In this document: positions 1 through 11,959 of the stretch, one piece after another | Layout: the number at the start of each line of letters is the position of its first letter | Position numbering within the stretch: position 1 is the stretch's first letter | Assembly: GCA_921293015.1 (NCBI GenBank) | Contig: OV121081.1 | Coordinates: 55,019,877-55,083,876 of the forward strand | Source of the DNA: Phorcus lineatus | Taxonomy: Eukaryota > Mollusca > Gastropoda > Trochida > Trochidae | Direction: 5' to 3' | Length of the DNA: 64,000 nucleotides | Program-made: the position numbers and the translations under genes | Notes under the pieces: model-generated | What the model was told of the DNA's origin: nothing | Seen by the model: the letters and a program-made list of their open reading frames with translations, nothing else | The model's database searches: none

Positions 1-76
1 CCTACGCAAAGCTTAACTATTGCCAGTCTCGAAACTTGGACAGTTCGAGACTGGCAATAGTTAAGCTTTGCGTAGG
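1..76. repeat. Perfect inverted repeat (33-bp arms, 10-nt loop)
   Basis: Positions 1-33 and 44-76 are exact reverse complements, separated by the 10-nt spacer at 34-43. The stem is unusually long and free of mismatches. It sits exactly at the window edge, so it could be the inner part of a larger palindrome or an inverted-duplication assembly artefact. No coding potential. Confidence 0.95.
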
Positions 77-109
77 AAGATGTAGCTGCACATAATACTA
101 GATCAGCCG

Positions 110-326
110 CGTTCAACTGTCCATAATTTATCCATTTTGTGCACAGCTAACCATAGCTGTCCAAGCCGACAGCGGCTGTCTAAATTTTTCGTTGTTGATT
201 GCAGGTCAACTGTAAAGAATTTTAAGTATTTCTTTGCATTGATAGAAAGCTTAAGTGAAAGCATCAGTCCTCTTAAACCTTAAAATAGCCAATTTAAACC
301 GCGAAAGCGTGCACTAGTGCCTTTAA
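110..326. repeat. Dispersed repeat copy A (family also at 2.06-2.45 kb)
   Basis: This stretch matches 2253-2448 in order: the motif AGCTGTCC, then AAGCCGAC..CGGCTGTCT, then GGTCAACTGTAAAGAAT, then GTATTTC..TTGCAT, ending in GTGCCTTTAA at 317-326. The GTGCCTTTAA end matches the right terminus of the other copy, so this is probably the right part of a TTAA-ended inverted-repeat element whose left end is lost or diverged. Confidence 0.65.
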
Positions 327-2060
327 ATTAATCATTTAAGGATTATGCCTCATGGGAATTCTTTGAACATGTTCATATTCAAGGTCAAAGTAACAAGTAG
401 AAATCACTAAAAGATTAAAATTGTATGAAATCACCTCAATGAAATCATTACATCCAGAAGCTACTAGTTGTATATATGCTATTATTTTACTTTATTGCTC
501 ATTTGTCTTTTGTGGTATATATAGAAATAATGCCCATTTTATTCTCAAGAAAACGCTCATCTACTTCACAGTTATTGGTGTGGTTACCTGCATCCATCTC
601 GCTAAGTTCATACTCACCTCAAGATTGTTTGTCACTGTTTGCCTCACAGAGGCAACTGCTAGTTTCTCATATCTACATATAGCAAAGGTGCGAGGGTTCT
701 CATCAAGGAACTGTCAAATTCTTGATTTTGATTTATTTCATTGTCTGGTTATTTGATAATTGGAAACCTTGAACAAAAGTCTAGCATTGATATAGATACC
801 CCATTGCCAGATGATGGTTGCAGTGGTGCTCCAATTATTGTATTAGTTGAGAGCCTTACATCTCATACTTGATAAACTAGAAAGTGTTGGGCAGGGAAAA
901 CTTCAGGAAACAATGATACCATTCCGATGAAATAAGATAGAATACAACTAAGTTATCATTAGTAAATCAGTATATCTGTATGGATAAATCTAAATTGTAG
1001 GAACAATGATAACCTAGTATTAATTATTTTTTATTATTTAATACGTTTTTATATTCACGGAAGGAATTCATAAAGTATAAATGGTAGCCTATAAATCTAT
1101 ATGTGGTTTGAAATCATACTATTATTCTTCTTTTAAAAGCTTATAGACGTTTTATTATAACTGTGATACCTCTGTTTAAAATTCAAGTGTGTTGGAAAGA
1201 AAGAAATAGGTAGAAAATATTATCATATTGCGAGTCTAAAGAAAAGAATGAAAGTTGCATTTAGAAGTAAACGTTAAAATGTCGAATGATTTTAGGGGGA
1301 GGAGCAAAATCCTGCTGAGTCAAGATTGAAGCGTACGTAAAATAATCCCATTTCGTACATGAATGACTCCGTTCCAATCTGAAGTTCAAGTAGATAAAAA
1401 CTTGATTGCAATTGTTTTGCTTTCCATCTAAATGGTGAGATCTACGTTTCTGTATGAAATAAAGTATTGACACATATATGAAAACTTAAGTAAAGTATGT
1501 AACTTTACAGTGAATACAACGCAAAACTGGTGAGATGATAGCTAGTGAAAACATTTTTCATTTTCTATCATATATCTGCATCTTTCTTGTGTGAAATAGG
1601 GATCAAGCATGCAGATAAAACACAAAAGAACGGCGTTCATCAATTTGTTGTCAGATGAATAAAACATTTTAGTTAAATATTCCTCTTTTGTTGGTTTTAT
1701 GAATATTTACCAGAATTAAATAACAACACAAGTATTTTATAATTTTAATAAACAACAATAAGTCTCTTCGACTCGAAGTAATAAATAACACAGGAAATAT
1801 TCTAAGATTCTGTGTAATACTGTCGTATAGGCAACGCAACTTACATACTGAAGATCGTCTATGAGACATGATGTGTCTCGTCAAATTCTGAAGTCTGATT
1901 CTATACAAAACCTGCCTCACTTCTGAGATCGGCTCCTTAAAGGGACAGTAGCACAATTCCTTTGATAAATAAAGTGATCTCACGAAAATTAAAGTTCCCA
2001 ATTGATGGACAACGTTTTTAATCAAAATGATCAGTTTTAAAACGAACGTACCATGATTGG
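327..2060. other. Intergenic, no gene seen
   Basis: AT-rich sequence. The longest open frames (421-756 plus, 1669-2060 minus) have no plausible protein character or splice context. A TTAAAGGGACAGTAGCAC motif at about 1936 resembles the termini of the TTAA elements found elsewhere in the window but has no clear partner. Confidence 0.6.
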
Positions 2061-2448
2061 TTAAAGGCACATGAACACACCAATGTTTCGTAAATTCAAC
2101 GAAAACACTCAGAAAAACCAATCTTTAGGTTAATTAGGAAACGTGTACGTATTCAGGTTATAAAATTGATTGTAAAAGCCCGAAAGTGTTTAATGGAACA
2201 TCGTATTAGATCCGCATGAACTACGATATAAGAAATATTAAAATTTTAGGTCGGTTGTAGCTGTCCATATTTGTAACATATTGAAGCCGACTTCGGCTGT
2301 CTCAACATTTTCATCGTTGAATAAAGGTCAACTGTAAAGAATAAAAAGTATTTCATTGCATCCATGGAAAGCTAAGGTGAGTGCTTATGTCTTCATATGC
2401 CTTGAAAAAAAATTTAACCGAAAAAAAAGTTGTCAAAGTGCCTTTAAG
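2061..2448. mobile_element. MITE-like element, TIR TTAAAGGCAC
   Basis: The left end TTAAAGGCAC (2061-2070) is the reverse complement of the right end GTGCCTTTAA (2439-2448), giving a 388-bp non-coding element with 10-bp terminal inverted repeats. The right half is shared with 110-326, so it is dispersed. TTAA at both ends is what piggyBac-type transposases leave as a target duplication, but TTAA may equally be part of the repeat. The family assignment is therefore an inference. Confidence 0.55.
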
Positions 2449-4467
2449 CTAAACGGATCCATATTCCTACCTCAAATGATTAAAATAAAAAGGTGTTCAC
2501 ACCAAAATTACCTAAAAATGACATTGAAGTTTTTGCTTGATATATTTACTCTTCAATGGATTATCGGAATGAGTAATGACTTGTTTTGACCCTCTGATTC
2601 TGAAGAAAATACATTTTGGCTAATAACTAATGTTTATTTAAAGACATAATTATTTTTTTTAAATGTGCCACTGCCCCTTTTATACTTATCTACGAAACAA
2701 TCATGGATATCTAAGTACGTAATTATACTAACCATTACAATGACATCTTCAAGAAGCGGGTTTTTCTCGTTGAAACAAAATTCGAGGAACACTTCTGCGT
2801 GTCCTAATGTATGTTATCAATTCATAATAATTAAATATTATCATTATGAATTAATAAAACAGCCGTTTTAGTATTACACCTTATGCAAAAAAGTGAAAGA
2901 TATTCTTGAAAACGATAGAACCACAATCTCAGTAAATTAAGATCTTAATCTACGCTACGCAAATTACGTAGTACAGTAATATTACCCTCATTTAATGAGA
3001 TTTGATAGAACTTCTTATTCTCCGATAATCAATAAAGGACGATTGTCCTTTTCGGAATACAGGCCCCAATAACAAATAGTGTACATTATCAGTTTAACCA
3101 CCACATACTGAAGAGGTTGCCTTTCTGTGATAGACCCTGTTAAAATAGTTGCGTCACAATCCAGTAAATGTAGATGAAAATAATATTTGGCGCATTTGGT
3201 CGGACATCATGTTATTGTTTGCATCCAGTTTATCCTACCGCTAAGTATTAAAACAGCCTATTCTGAAAGTGTAAATATGACTATATCTGTTAATACAAAA
3301 TCTCAATAAAATTAGATCTTAATCTACTCTATGCAGATTAGAATCTGTCTAATGAAGTGGAGGAAAATTATGACATTATTTTAATGAGATTGATACATGG
3401 AAAACGTAGTATGTTCTTTTCGACTTTACCACCGGATGCTTTCATTATTTGCATATGCTACTTAATACAACCCAACATAAACGAACCAATGGCTACAGTT
3501 GCATACACTCTGTTCAACAATCGAAAGTTGTCATTTCAAAACAAATATCTTTTCTTGAAATGAATGTATGTTAATGAATATTATATATCATGTTGAATAG
3601 GACGGATAATGTATACCAAATAAATAAAGGCCATTCCTATGTAATACTAAAAACTCTCTCTCGTTACTGAAAATATCATTTTGTCTATGAAAATAGACAG
3701 TTTAAACCAACTAGATGTCCTGGGAGATGTTTAATACAAAAAAGTATTTATAAGAATCACCTCAGTGACATTTCTAAATAGTCTTATTCACCAAACACAA
3801 TCTAGGACTAAAATATATCGATGTTATTAGGTGAATAACACATTACATTCTGTTTTTTCGAACCTTTACAAATAGATATATATATATATACTAACATAAT
3901 GTTTGTTACCATTTAGCCAGAAGGATTCACTAACATAATGTTTGTTACCATTTAGCCAGAAAGATTCGGGTTTTGCTTTTGCTGTTCTTGTTTTTTTAGA
4001 AAGGTAAAAAAAATTAGGAAGGTTAAAAACCTTTGGTCACTCATGAAGATTCCTTCCCACATGATATATTTTCTAACTGTAAATATTCGCAACAAAATGC
4101 ATCCTCTTGCAACTAAGTTCAATATTAACAACCATCTTGTATAACTTTCTCCAAGAGTTCCCTTTGACAACCCCAGAAAGTGAAATTTGCTTCCAGGGTT
4201 TGAAGGTCTCTGATGTTAATCTATAGGCTAATTAACCGGCCTTGCTTTCAGTCGTAGGCTACCTGTTGGTAAACAATTTAAATATCAGCGGATGAGTGAT
4301 GAGACCAAATCTTATCTCAAAACTTTTTTTTTCGTTTCGTAAAACTGTTTGGCCTCAGGGAAAAACAAGTATTGTGTTTATACAATGCATGCTATCACCT
4401 TAATTACTGCACTAGAGATATCGACATTGCTTATTATGGTATTAGAGAGTGCTCAGTCGACTTCCTG
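2449..4467. other. Intergenic / possible 3' UTR of the 4.5-kb gene
   Basis: No convincing coding sequence on either strand. The part next to 4468 should include the 3' UTR of the minus-strand gene ending there, but no canonical AATAAA on that strand could be placed confidently. A short direct duplication occurs at about 3890-3965 (ACTAACATAATGTTTGTTAC followed by CATTTAGCCAGAA, twice), next to a (TA)n run at about 3876-3890. Confidence 0.5.
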
Positions 4468-5645
4468 TCAGACCGAGTCGGACTCGCTCAAAGACACGGA
4501 GGTGCAGAGAGCTCGCTCAACCTCACAAATCCAAGCTTTTATCCAGCTCTCCTTCTCCGAGTTCATCAACTCGTTGTCTTCTATGTATTTCTTAACGTCG
4601 CTGTAGGCGTCAGACTCGTTAACGTCACGCCATGTTTTCCACGTTTTAGCAGATTTCTGCCTGTTTGCACGTTTCTTGAAACTAATGTCTTGTAGTTCCA
4701 CCGTCTCTATGGTAACATTGTCATTATTGTTATCTTCATCCTCCGTTGAAACCTTGCTGTGAGGATCTACCGTCTTGTCGCCGAGCAGCTTCACCAAGTC
4801 TATCTCCTCCTTGTTCTCCTTGCTGCGTTCCAAAGTCTTGCTCACCTCATTCCCTTTATTGTCTGTCTCCGTGTCCTGCTTAAGTCTCTTCAATTTCTGT
4901 AGATACTGCTCCTCATGCCAGCGTCTGTATTGCTCGATCTTCCTCCTCACTGAGAAGGGTTCGTCATTTGTCTTGGACTTGCTCGTCCTCTGCTTCCCGC
5001 GCCCTCTGTGATGATGATCTGTCTTCTCCACATGATTAGTCTTGGAATGTATCTTAGGAATACTTCCACGTGGAGTTAATACAACAGTTTTCTCATGTTT
5101 CGTCTCAGGTTTACTTTTCTTCTCTGTGGCTACTATAGGAGAAAGTCTAACCAATTCCTGGGATTTGTCTACAGACAAATTGTTTGTGTTTCTTGATCTC
5201 TGGGTGTCGCGTTTTGGCACAGGTGAAGGTGAATCGTCCTTTGGCGGCGAGGTCCCAGTGCTTTCACCAAGAACATTTTGTGCATTGTATTCAACTGGTG
5301 AGGATTGGTCGTTTTCGCCATGAGGAGTGTTGATTGGTGGAAATAGCGTCGGTTCACTTCCGGTGCGTGTTACTTTTCGTCTCTGTCTTTTGGTTGGCTC
5401 TGCGGCCACCGGACGCGAATCGCGCCGTTTATTTAAACGCGCCAGTTCTGATTTGAACGTTGTCGTGTAACGGAGCCTTCGTCGAAGCTGAGGCGTGTCG
5501 GTAAAGTCGTCACTGTGAAAATGGCGAACAAACTCTGAAAAGCGCTTGCTATATATTTCCGGTGACGTCATCTGTAGGTAGGTTCCGTGTGACCTGATGA
5601 CGTCATCAGCGGGTGCCATCTTCATCCGGTATGAGCGGCTGTCTC
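4468..5645 (-). CDS. Last coding exon of an unrecognised basic, disordered protein
   Basis: Minus-strand terminal exon of 1178 nt (391 codons plus TGA). It begins after a strong acceptor (TTTGTGTTTCAG just above 5645) and reads in phase 1, so the first two bases complete a split codon. No ATG lies in frame before the acceptor, so upstream exons must exist. The N-terminal part is compact and could be a small domain (..SPEIYSKRFSEFVRHFHSDDF.., ..LRRRLRYTTTFKSELARL..). The middle is Lys/Arg/Ser/Thr/Pro-rich and looks disordered. A charged coiled-coil-like stretch follows (RRKIEQYRRWHEEQYLQKLK). The C-terminal 60 residues look folded again (KTWRDVNESDAYSDVKKYI..), ending ESDSV. I do not recognise the family and assign no function. 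Low-complexity basic character suggests a cytoskeletal or nuclear scaffold at most. Confidence 0.75.
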
Positions 5646-6177
5646 CTGAAACACAAACATTCTTCAATCATGTAGCTAAAGATGTTTTTATTTATATATA
5701 ATTTCAGTTTGATTTGTTAATAACCTTTTTATTTCTACTAGATAAGTGATGTCTTGCAGGGGTTGATATCCAATACAGCCTATGTCAGTTAGGACAGTCA
5801 TGTGTAAACTCAATGGACAGATTCTACCCTTTTCAATGATTTGCACCTGTAAAGACTGATGCTAGATCGAAACAATGACATACTGCGATAATACTGGGAA
5901 ATAGTTTGGACATTATAAATTATGAATAATATTATATACTTTCATTGACACCATGATAAAATATCAACAAAAAATTTAAAACCGAACGCACCTCTATTGG
6001 TGGTCATTTAATCTATAAGAAAATCCAGAATCTATACTCTACCTTTAGTGACAACATTAATCATTCTTCAACCACTCGATTATGAAATAAACTTTTATAT
6101 TGACAGACCATTAAGTATACCAAATTCATTTCCATCCATCAGTCTATTTGAGAGTTACTGCTTCATTCAAAGTAAAA
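5646..6177. other. Intron or upstream region of the 4.5-kb gene
   Basis: AT-rich non-coding sequence upstream (on the minus strand) of the terminal exon. It starts with the polypyrimidine tract and acceptor of that exon. No further exon is recognisable. Confidence 0.5.
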
Positions 6178-6665
6178 TTAAAGTGACATTGAGTATGTTT
6201 ACTGGTTTTTATATGTCGGTTTAATAAGAGTCAAAATACCACATGAACTGAGATAAGTTCAAATAGATCCTTGAAACTTTCATCATTATCTCTAAAATTA
6301 CAAAATAATGAGATTCTCTTGTTTTCAACTATAAATGAAAAACAGCAATATAAGGGTAGGGAAGTCGAAATTCTGCGTCCAATTGTATTGACTAATAGTT
6401 AAAGGACCTACTAAACACTACTAATTAATATTTGTATTTTTGTATACTGTAAATTAGTTTCCAAAATTACGTTTGCGTCAATGGCGCGCACCAATCTCCG
6501 GTTTTCAATCACAAAAAGTGACTGTAAACTGTTTATTGTCACTGTACTGAACTGATAAGCACTAAGATACTGATTTTCAGAAAGAACCACTACTTATCGA
6601 TATGATAACACCATTTATGAAGTTTGACATATTTGACTCCAACAACATACTCTGTGGGCCTTTAA
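6178..6665 (-). mobile_element. MITE-like element, TTAA family 1, copy 1 (inverted)
   Basis: 488-bp non-coding element. The left end TTAAAGTGACATTGAGTATG and the right end CATACTCTGTGGGCCTTTAA are imperfect inverted repeats. The interior carries, in reverse, the block seen at 19.36 and 20.87 kb: the complement of GACAGTGGCGCGCGcCAA..AAACGTAA-TTTGG-AACC. Opposite orientation relative to the other two copies. Confidence 0.65.
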
Positions 6666-8041
6666 GTTAAACCAACCCGCATAACAAAATACAAATCAAC
6701 TGCAAATAAATCCATGTTTCTTTTCTTGTAAATCCGACTCTATTTCACCCTTGTTCAACCTACAGTAGGAAGGAGTCGATACCCGGAAGCTACGGATATT
6801 GATTACGTGACCTAGTCAGTCTCACCGGCCCACGTTCATCATCTACACTTAATCTTAACCCAAACCAATAAAATTATGAAAATTTTACTTTGGCTTTATT
6901 TACAATAAATGAGGAAGCGTTAAAATCTAAGGATATAGAGAAACGACAACCTATCGAAACAAGGTTTATGGTTAAAACTATTTCATTTTCAAATAAATCG
7001 AACGTCATCCAGCTCATACTTCCTGCTATATCAGGTAAGCATACGCATCGCGATTTAGCGCAGTTTTCAGAAACTATGTACCATTAAAACATGTATGACA
7101 GAAGCGTCGCTTAGCTCCAGGGAGTAAATTGTATGCAGTGACGTTGGAGAATATGTTATTTACAGTGTATGCGTAAATTGTGCTTAAGAACGTCAATAAA
7201 TCCCATTATTGCATCCTGTAATAAATCTTCACATTCCTATTATATTGGCTAATAACTGTTTTGTTACGAAAACAAGTGAAAAACATGATTAAACATACAT
7301 AAGCTATTATAAATTACCAATGAACCTTTTCTTTGTGAAACTGAATTTATCAAATATAATGGTACAGACAACAGGCATGTTGACACGTTCCAAATACAAC
7401 GGCTACCAATATTAAAAACACACTTCAATTTCCTCTTACATTTTTTTTCTAGTTTGGTTAAATTACGTATAATTTTTCCTAATCTACCAATGTACGAATA
7501 ACCTGCAAAAAAATAATTTAAAGTATGATAAGAAAAGTTGATATTGTAATATATGAAAACATGTGCACACGACATCAGACAAACCATTCATGGCAGTTAG
7601 AGCTAATACAATTTAGAAAAAAATATACACACTGACCCAGAAACCAGTGTACATTATGTAAGCATATCATGTACCTTTGGTAGGTATAGGACGTGCCTGA
7701 TGCCTAGATGCTGTCTCCCCCATAACTATACAGTAGATGTATTCCTCCTAACACTTTGATATCACTGCTTTGATAACACAGCACGTGTATGAACATATAA
7801 CCAGTAGACGTTCATGGTCTGGTAAACAACAGTGGGTCTACGTAGATTATGTTTAATTACTCCGGCTTTGTTGCGGCGAAAAATACCTATTATTCAAGTT
7901 GTAAGAGACTTAAGATAATATCTCACTTCTGTATTGTGTTCTTAATTGTGAAACGGATCTTATGTACGGAGTCATAAACAGTTACACATTCCATGCTCAT
8001 ATGATTCATATGTCATGATTGAGGCAGCTGGAGTTACGTGT

Positions 8042-8044
<3 letters not shown>
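6666..8044. other. Intergenic; contains dispersed repeat at 7.3 kb
   Basis: No supported gene. The 7264-7587 minus frame lies in a repeat that recurs at 11.6 kb and is not protein-like. Confidence 0.5.
7315..7520. repeat. Dispersed repeat, copy 1 (partner at 11.57-11.79 kb)
   Basis: Colinear similarity to 11570-11790 in the same orientation: CTTTGTGAAACTGAATTTAT, ATGTTGACACGTTC, TTTTTTTCTAGTtTGgTTAAA followed by TTACGTATA, and CTACCAATG. The TTTTTTCTAG block looks like a splice acceptor in both copies, but what follows is not an open frame. Family unknown. Confidence 0.6.

Positions 8045-8122
<78 letters not shown>
8045..8122. repeat. (AT)n microsatellite
   Basis: About 78 bp of uninterrupted AT dinucleotide repeat, left of the foldback hairpin. 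Confidence 0.97.
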
Positions 8123-8126
<4 letters not shown>

Positions 8127-8180
8127 AAAGTTCACAATCTTGAAATTGATGTTCAGCTCCCAGGTATTAGATATAGAAAA

Positions 8181-8317
8181 ATATGAAGCTAGACGTAAAA
8201 ACAATCCATTTTAATGGCTAGCGCTTTCAGCTCAACGAGTTGTATGTATGGCCTGAAGAGGCTCGTTGAGCTGAAAGCGCTAGCCATTAAAATGGATTGT
8301 TTTTACTTCTAACTTCA

Positions 8318-8320
<3 letters not shown>
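8181..8320. repeat. Foldback hairpin: 59-bp arms, 22-nt loop
   Basis: 8181-8239 and 8262-8320 are reverse complements with about two mismatches, near the outer ends. The right arm runs straight into a second (AT)n tract. The structure resembles a foldback or MITE-type element that inserted in, or gave rise to, AT repeats. A long hairpin transcript (small-RNA precursor) is another possibility. No coding frame. Confidence 0.9.

Positions 8321-8371
<51 letters not shown>
8321..8371. repeat. (AT)n microsatellite
   Basis: About 50 bp of AT repeat directly abutting the right arm of the foldback hairpin. Confidence 0.95.
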
Positions 8372-8374
<3 letters not shown>

Positions 8375-11300
8375 GAATCCATGCTATATTAGTAATTTCG
8401 TAACATTCGTGTTGAATAACAAAATCAAAGAACTTATATATCTACATACATATTGTATCAACTTTCTTGTTATCAATCCACAGTAAAAACCTGCCTTTGC
8501 CAAGCAAACATGTGGTGATCCCATTCATTCCCAAGGTACCAAGGCGGCAGTAAGAATCTTTGTTTAATTCGTACCCGAGTTTTGTAACAATTATAAACAA
8601 AATAGAATAAATTGTCAAATATTCGATCAAATGATTTATTCAAAGAAGTAAACTTGAAGCATTTTTTCAAATATTCGATTAATCATCATATCAAATGATA
8701 CATTTAAAGGACGTTATGTTGAATCAATAAATTGTTATGCAATTCAACGTTAGCCAGTCTATAGATACTTGATCAACTTCGTCAACATCATATTTGTTGT
8801 ACAACTTCAGGAACCGAAATAGCTGGTAGCAGTGTCAGAGATTGTACGGCTTTATTGCACGAGTAGCAGAAGCTATTGATCGGTGAGCAATCAATCAATC
8901 ACGTGACTCTCTTTCATCTCACTTACAAGGTATCAGGCGTCCCGATTTATAGTTCAGTTTCTCTACCTGTCCTCTGTTCTCTTTTAATCAAAATGTCTTA
9001 AAAAAACGTTTTCCTCAATAAATACATTCCATGATTTAGTTCCTTATATATTTTTTTATCGTCTTTATTATTTTATTTTATTGGATTTTGGTTGATCACC
9101 TTGTTTATCTTTTTGCTGTTGTTGTTTTGTTGTTGTTTTTTGTTGTTGGTAGATTAGAATACCCAATAAGGACCAGAAGAGATACCCTTGGTTTACTGAT
9201 TTATAATAATTTAAGGTCTATAATTATGGTTTCTGGAGATATCCTGCATCACGTCCTCTCAGGAATATTCCTTTTTACACTTATGAAGTAAAACACAATG
9301 TTGAGCATTTCTGACAGACTCAGAAATAGGCATTCTTATTGACCCATTCATGATCGTTCATTATAGCCGAAAAAGACTCCATAGATGGAAACGATCAGTA
9401 TTTAATTCCTGCCCAGAAGGTTTTGTTGTTGATAAAGGTCGACGAAAACAAAGACTGAAGATTAGGATAGTACGGTGATAGTTCTACAGTATAAAGAAAA
9501 TCTTACCAAACGTGCTCATATTGTGCCGATACACACATGTTGCCTTAACATGTAGTTTGCTCAACACTAAAGCATATCTCTTAGCTAAGAATATCTGACA
9601 ATAAGATAAGTTTTTTATGAGTTAAAATTAGTTTCAATTTCACTTCCCATTATGTTTTCAATGGTGACATATGCCATTTATTGGTAAAAAGATAACCGGC
9701 ATTTTCACTGAGTGAAATAACAATGCGATTCTACTCAGTGAAAAAACTTTACAATTATATGACGTTATCTGTGACGTCGAGAAACAATTGAATGACGTCA
9801 TGAGATGGCCGTGATAGTGAAGTTATTTTGCTTCTCCATTCATATAGTCTAGGTCATTAACGACGTTTTGGGACACATAAGAAATAGAACATTTGACATT
9901 TCTCGTCGACTACCATGTATATCTCCTCTGGTTAAGTAACATATATATTCATACCCGTGGCTGCGCCTTTCCTGAAAATATAAATTTCTACTTTACTCGA
10001 TATGATATATACGAGAATGCATCATGTCCTCTATGCACATTTTGACGACAATTTCAACTTGAGGTCAGTTAAATGTTTGGTATATTATTTGGTGGTATTT
10101 TCATTAGTGACGTATTTGCACGGTTTGCTTCCACTGCTAAATTCCGGTATTTTACCTTCAATCATATAACACATGTTTTTCCCATGACCCAGGCTCATTT
10201 TGCTGCATTACATAAGGGTACAGTGGTTAAGGGATTGTGTCTTTGTTAAAGCTAGAATAAAAAGGTGTAATCTCTATAGAAGCCTTACATTGTTTGTAAA
10301 AGCACACATATTGAATAGTAAACACACTTCATAGACGTTATAGAATGTTCCAGTATTCTGGGTTAAAACGATTGCAATAAAACCAACTTGAAAGTGAATA
10401 TACTGATATTGTCAACAGCTATTCACACATGAACATAGACATTTCATGATTTCCATATGTTGTTCGTATAGCATGATTCTAATTTATTAATATAAAACTA
10501 TCTTTAAAATACAATTAATTATAGATTGAAATATCAAAGGAGTTAAAAATCTTATGACCATGATACATTACAAAGCTGCTATGGTACACAATTTCGGATA
10601 TAAAAGTACTAATGGAAAGTGCAATCCTTCAAAAGATTAAATACTTGTTGTTAATCGGTATTGAAAACGTATCTACCTAACAATACTCCTTTCTATCACC
10701 TGTGCTATCATGCGGCCATGTGTTTCACATCCACTTACCCGTTGATTGTGTGGACACAGGTGCGGAACAGGTAAAGGAACACTCACAATAAGTTAAAGAG
10801 AATGCCCCATTGCAAAGTTCTTTTCAGTTCTGTTTCTAACAAATTAAACTTTGATAGATCTAGGTCGTTCAGGACACAGCCATAATTCTCCGTAATCGTA
10901 ATAGATTCAAATAATAGGTTATACGACTGAGGTTTGTGTACTTTATGTCTTGCAGATAAGAGCGTGTTCTCCACTTGAGGTACATTGATCGACTCATAAC
11001 ATTCCCAATGACTGGTTGAGTCACAAAGACGTTGGAACCGCCAGGTCGTTTATTAGCCTTTTGATGCAATTTAAGATAAAACATTATCCGTGTATATTAG
11101 ACGTCCAAACAAGATTTTATTGGGGCGTTTTTGCATTTTTATTTTGATATTGGTCTCGTTTAAACCCAACCTGTTTGATTCTATCTTAAAGGGAACTTAA
11201 CCTTATAGATCAAATCTATCTGGACTTTACAGTGAAGTAGCGACTGATTTTGGGTTGAGTCTTGTTCACAGTAATACGCGTTGGCTATTGTCTTGGTTTA

Positions 11301-11616
11301 TCAAACTTATCGGCTGTAGGGAGCATGTAACACCATAAAATATTTATGAAGTATTGTTAAACTGTTGTAAAATGCCAGCATGGTTTCTTTGCATGAATAA
11401 TATATTTTACAGAATTGCTTCGGTATCTAGCTTCAGGGGATATCTGAATTGGTAAATGCTGTCAACAATTATCGTACCAGTATGAAAACATAACAATATC
11501 AAATATATATAGATGTAAAAAAAGGTTCTTGATGTTACAAAAATATGTTATTATATAGTGCATAATAGAGAATGCTATTTATACAAAATGAATCCTTTTG
11601 TGAAATTGAATTTATA

Positions 11617-11649
<33 letters not shown>

Positions 11650-11950
11650 GCTGTACACAACATGGATGTTGACACGTTCTCATTACAAGAACAACCAATA
11701 ATGCTACCACGCTGAGTAAAATTTTCTATCATTTTTTTCTAGTGTGATTAAATTACGTATATTCTTTCTAAATTTACCAATGGTCAAATAAACTTCAATA
11801 AGTAATATGTAATGTGATGATGAGTACGAACAGTATAGTACGACATGCTTACCATCCAACGATTTGTCTTACCACTCCATCACTGTGTTTCGTTTAGGTT
11901 ATTTTTACAAAGATTACACCATTTAATGTTCCGTGCAAGACGTTCAGATA
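8372..11950. other. Intergenic / possible intron; no gene seen
   Basis: No supported coding exon. A weak candidate first exon on the minus strand is ATGAGCACGTTTG followed by GTAAGA (9507-9519). Its phase-1 end would join in frame to the terminal exon at 5645, but so short a match can arise by chance. A (TA)n run lies at about 11619-11647. Confidence 0.4.
11570..11790. repeat. Dispersed repeat, copy 2 (partner at 7.3 kb)
   Basis: Same family as 7315-7520, interrupted here by a (TA)n run near 11619-11647 and a small expansion. Shares ATGTTGACACGTTCtcA, TTTTTTTCTAGTgTGaTTAA and TTACGTATAtTcTTtCTAAA. Non-coding. Confidence 0.6.
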
Positions 11951-11959
11951 CATATGAAT

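Noticed and set aside
1669-2121. 150-codon minus-strand frame
   Set aside because: It overlaps the MITE-like element at 2061 and AT-rich flank, and has no protein character.
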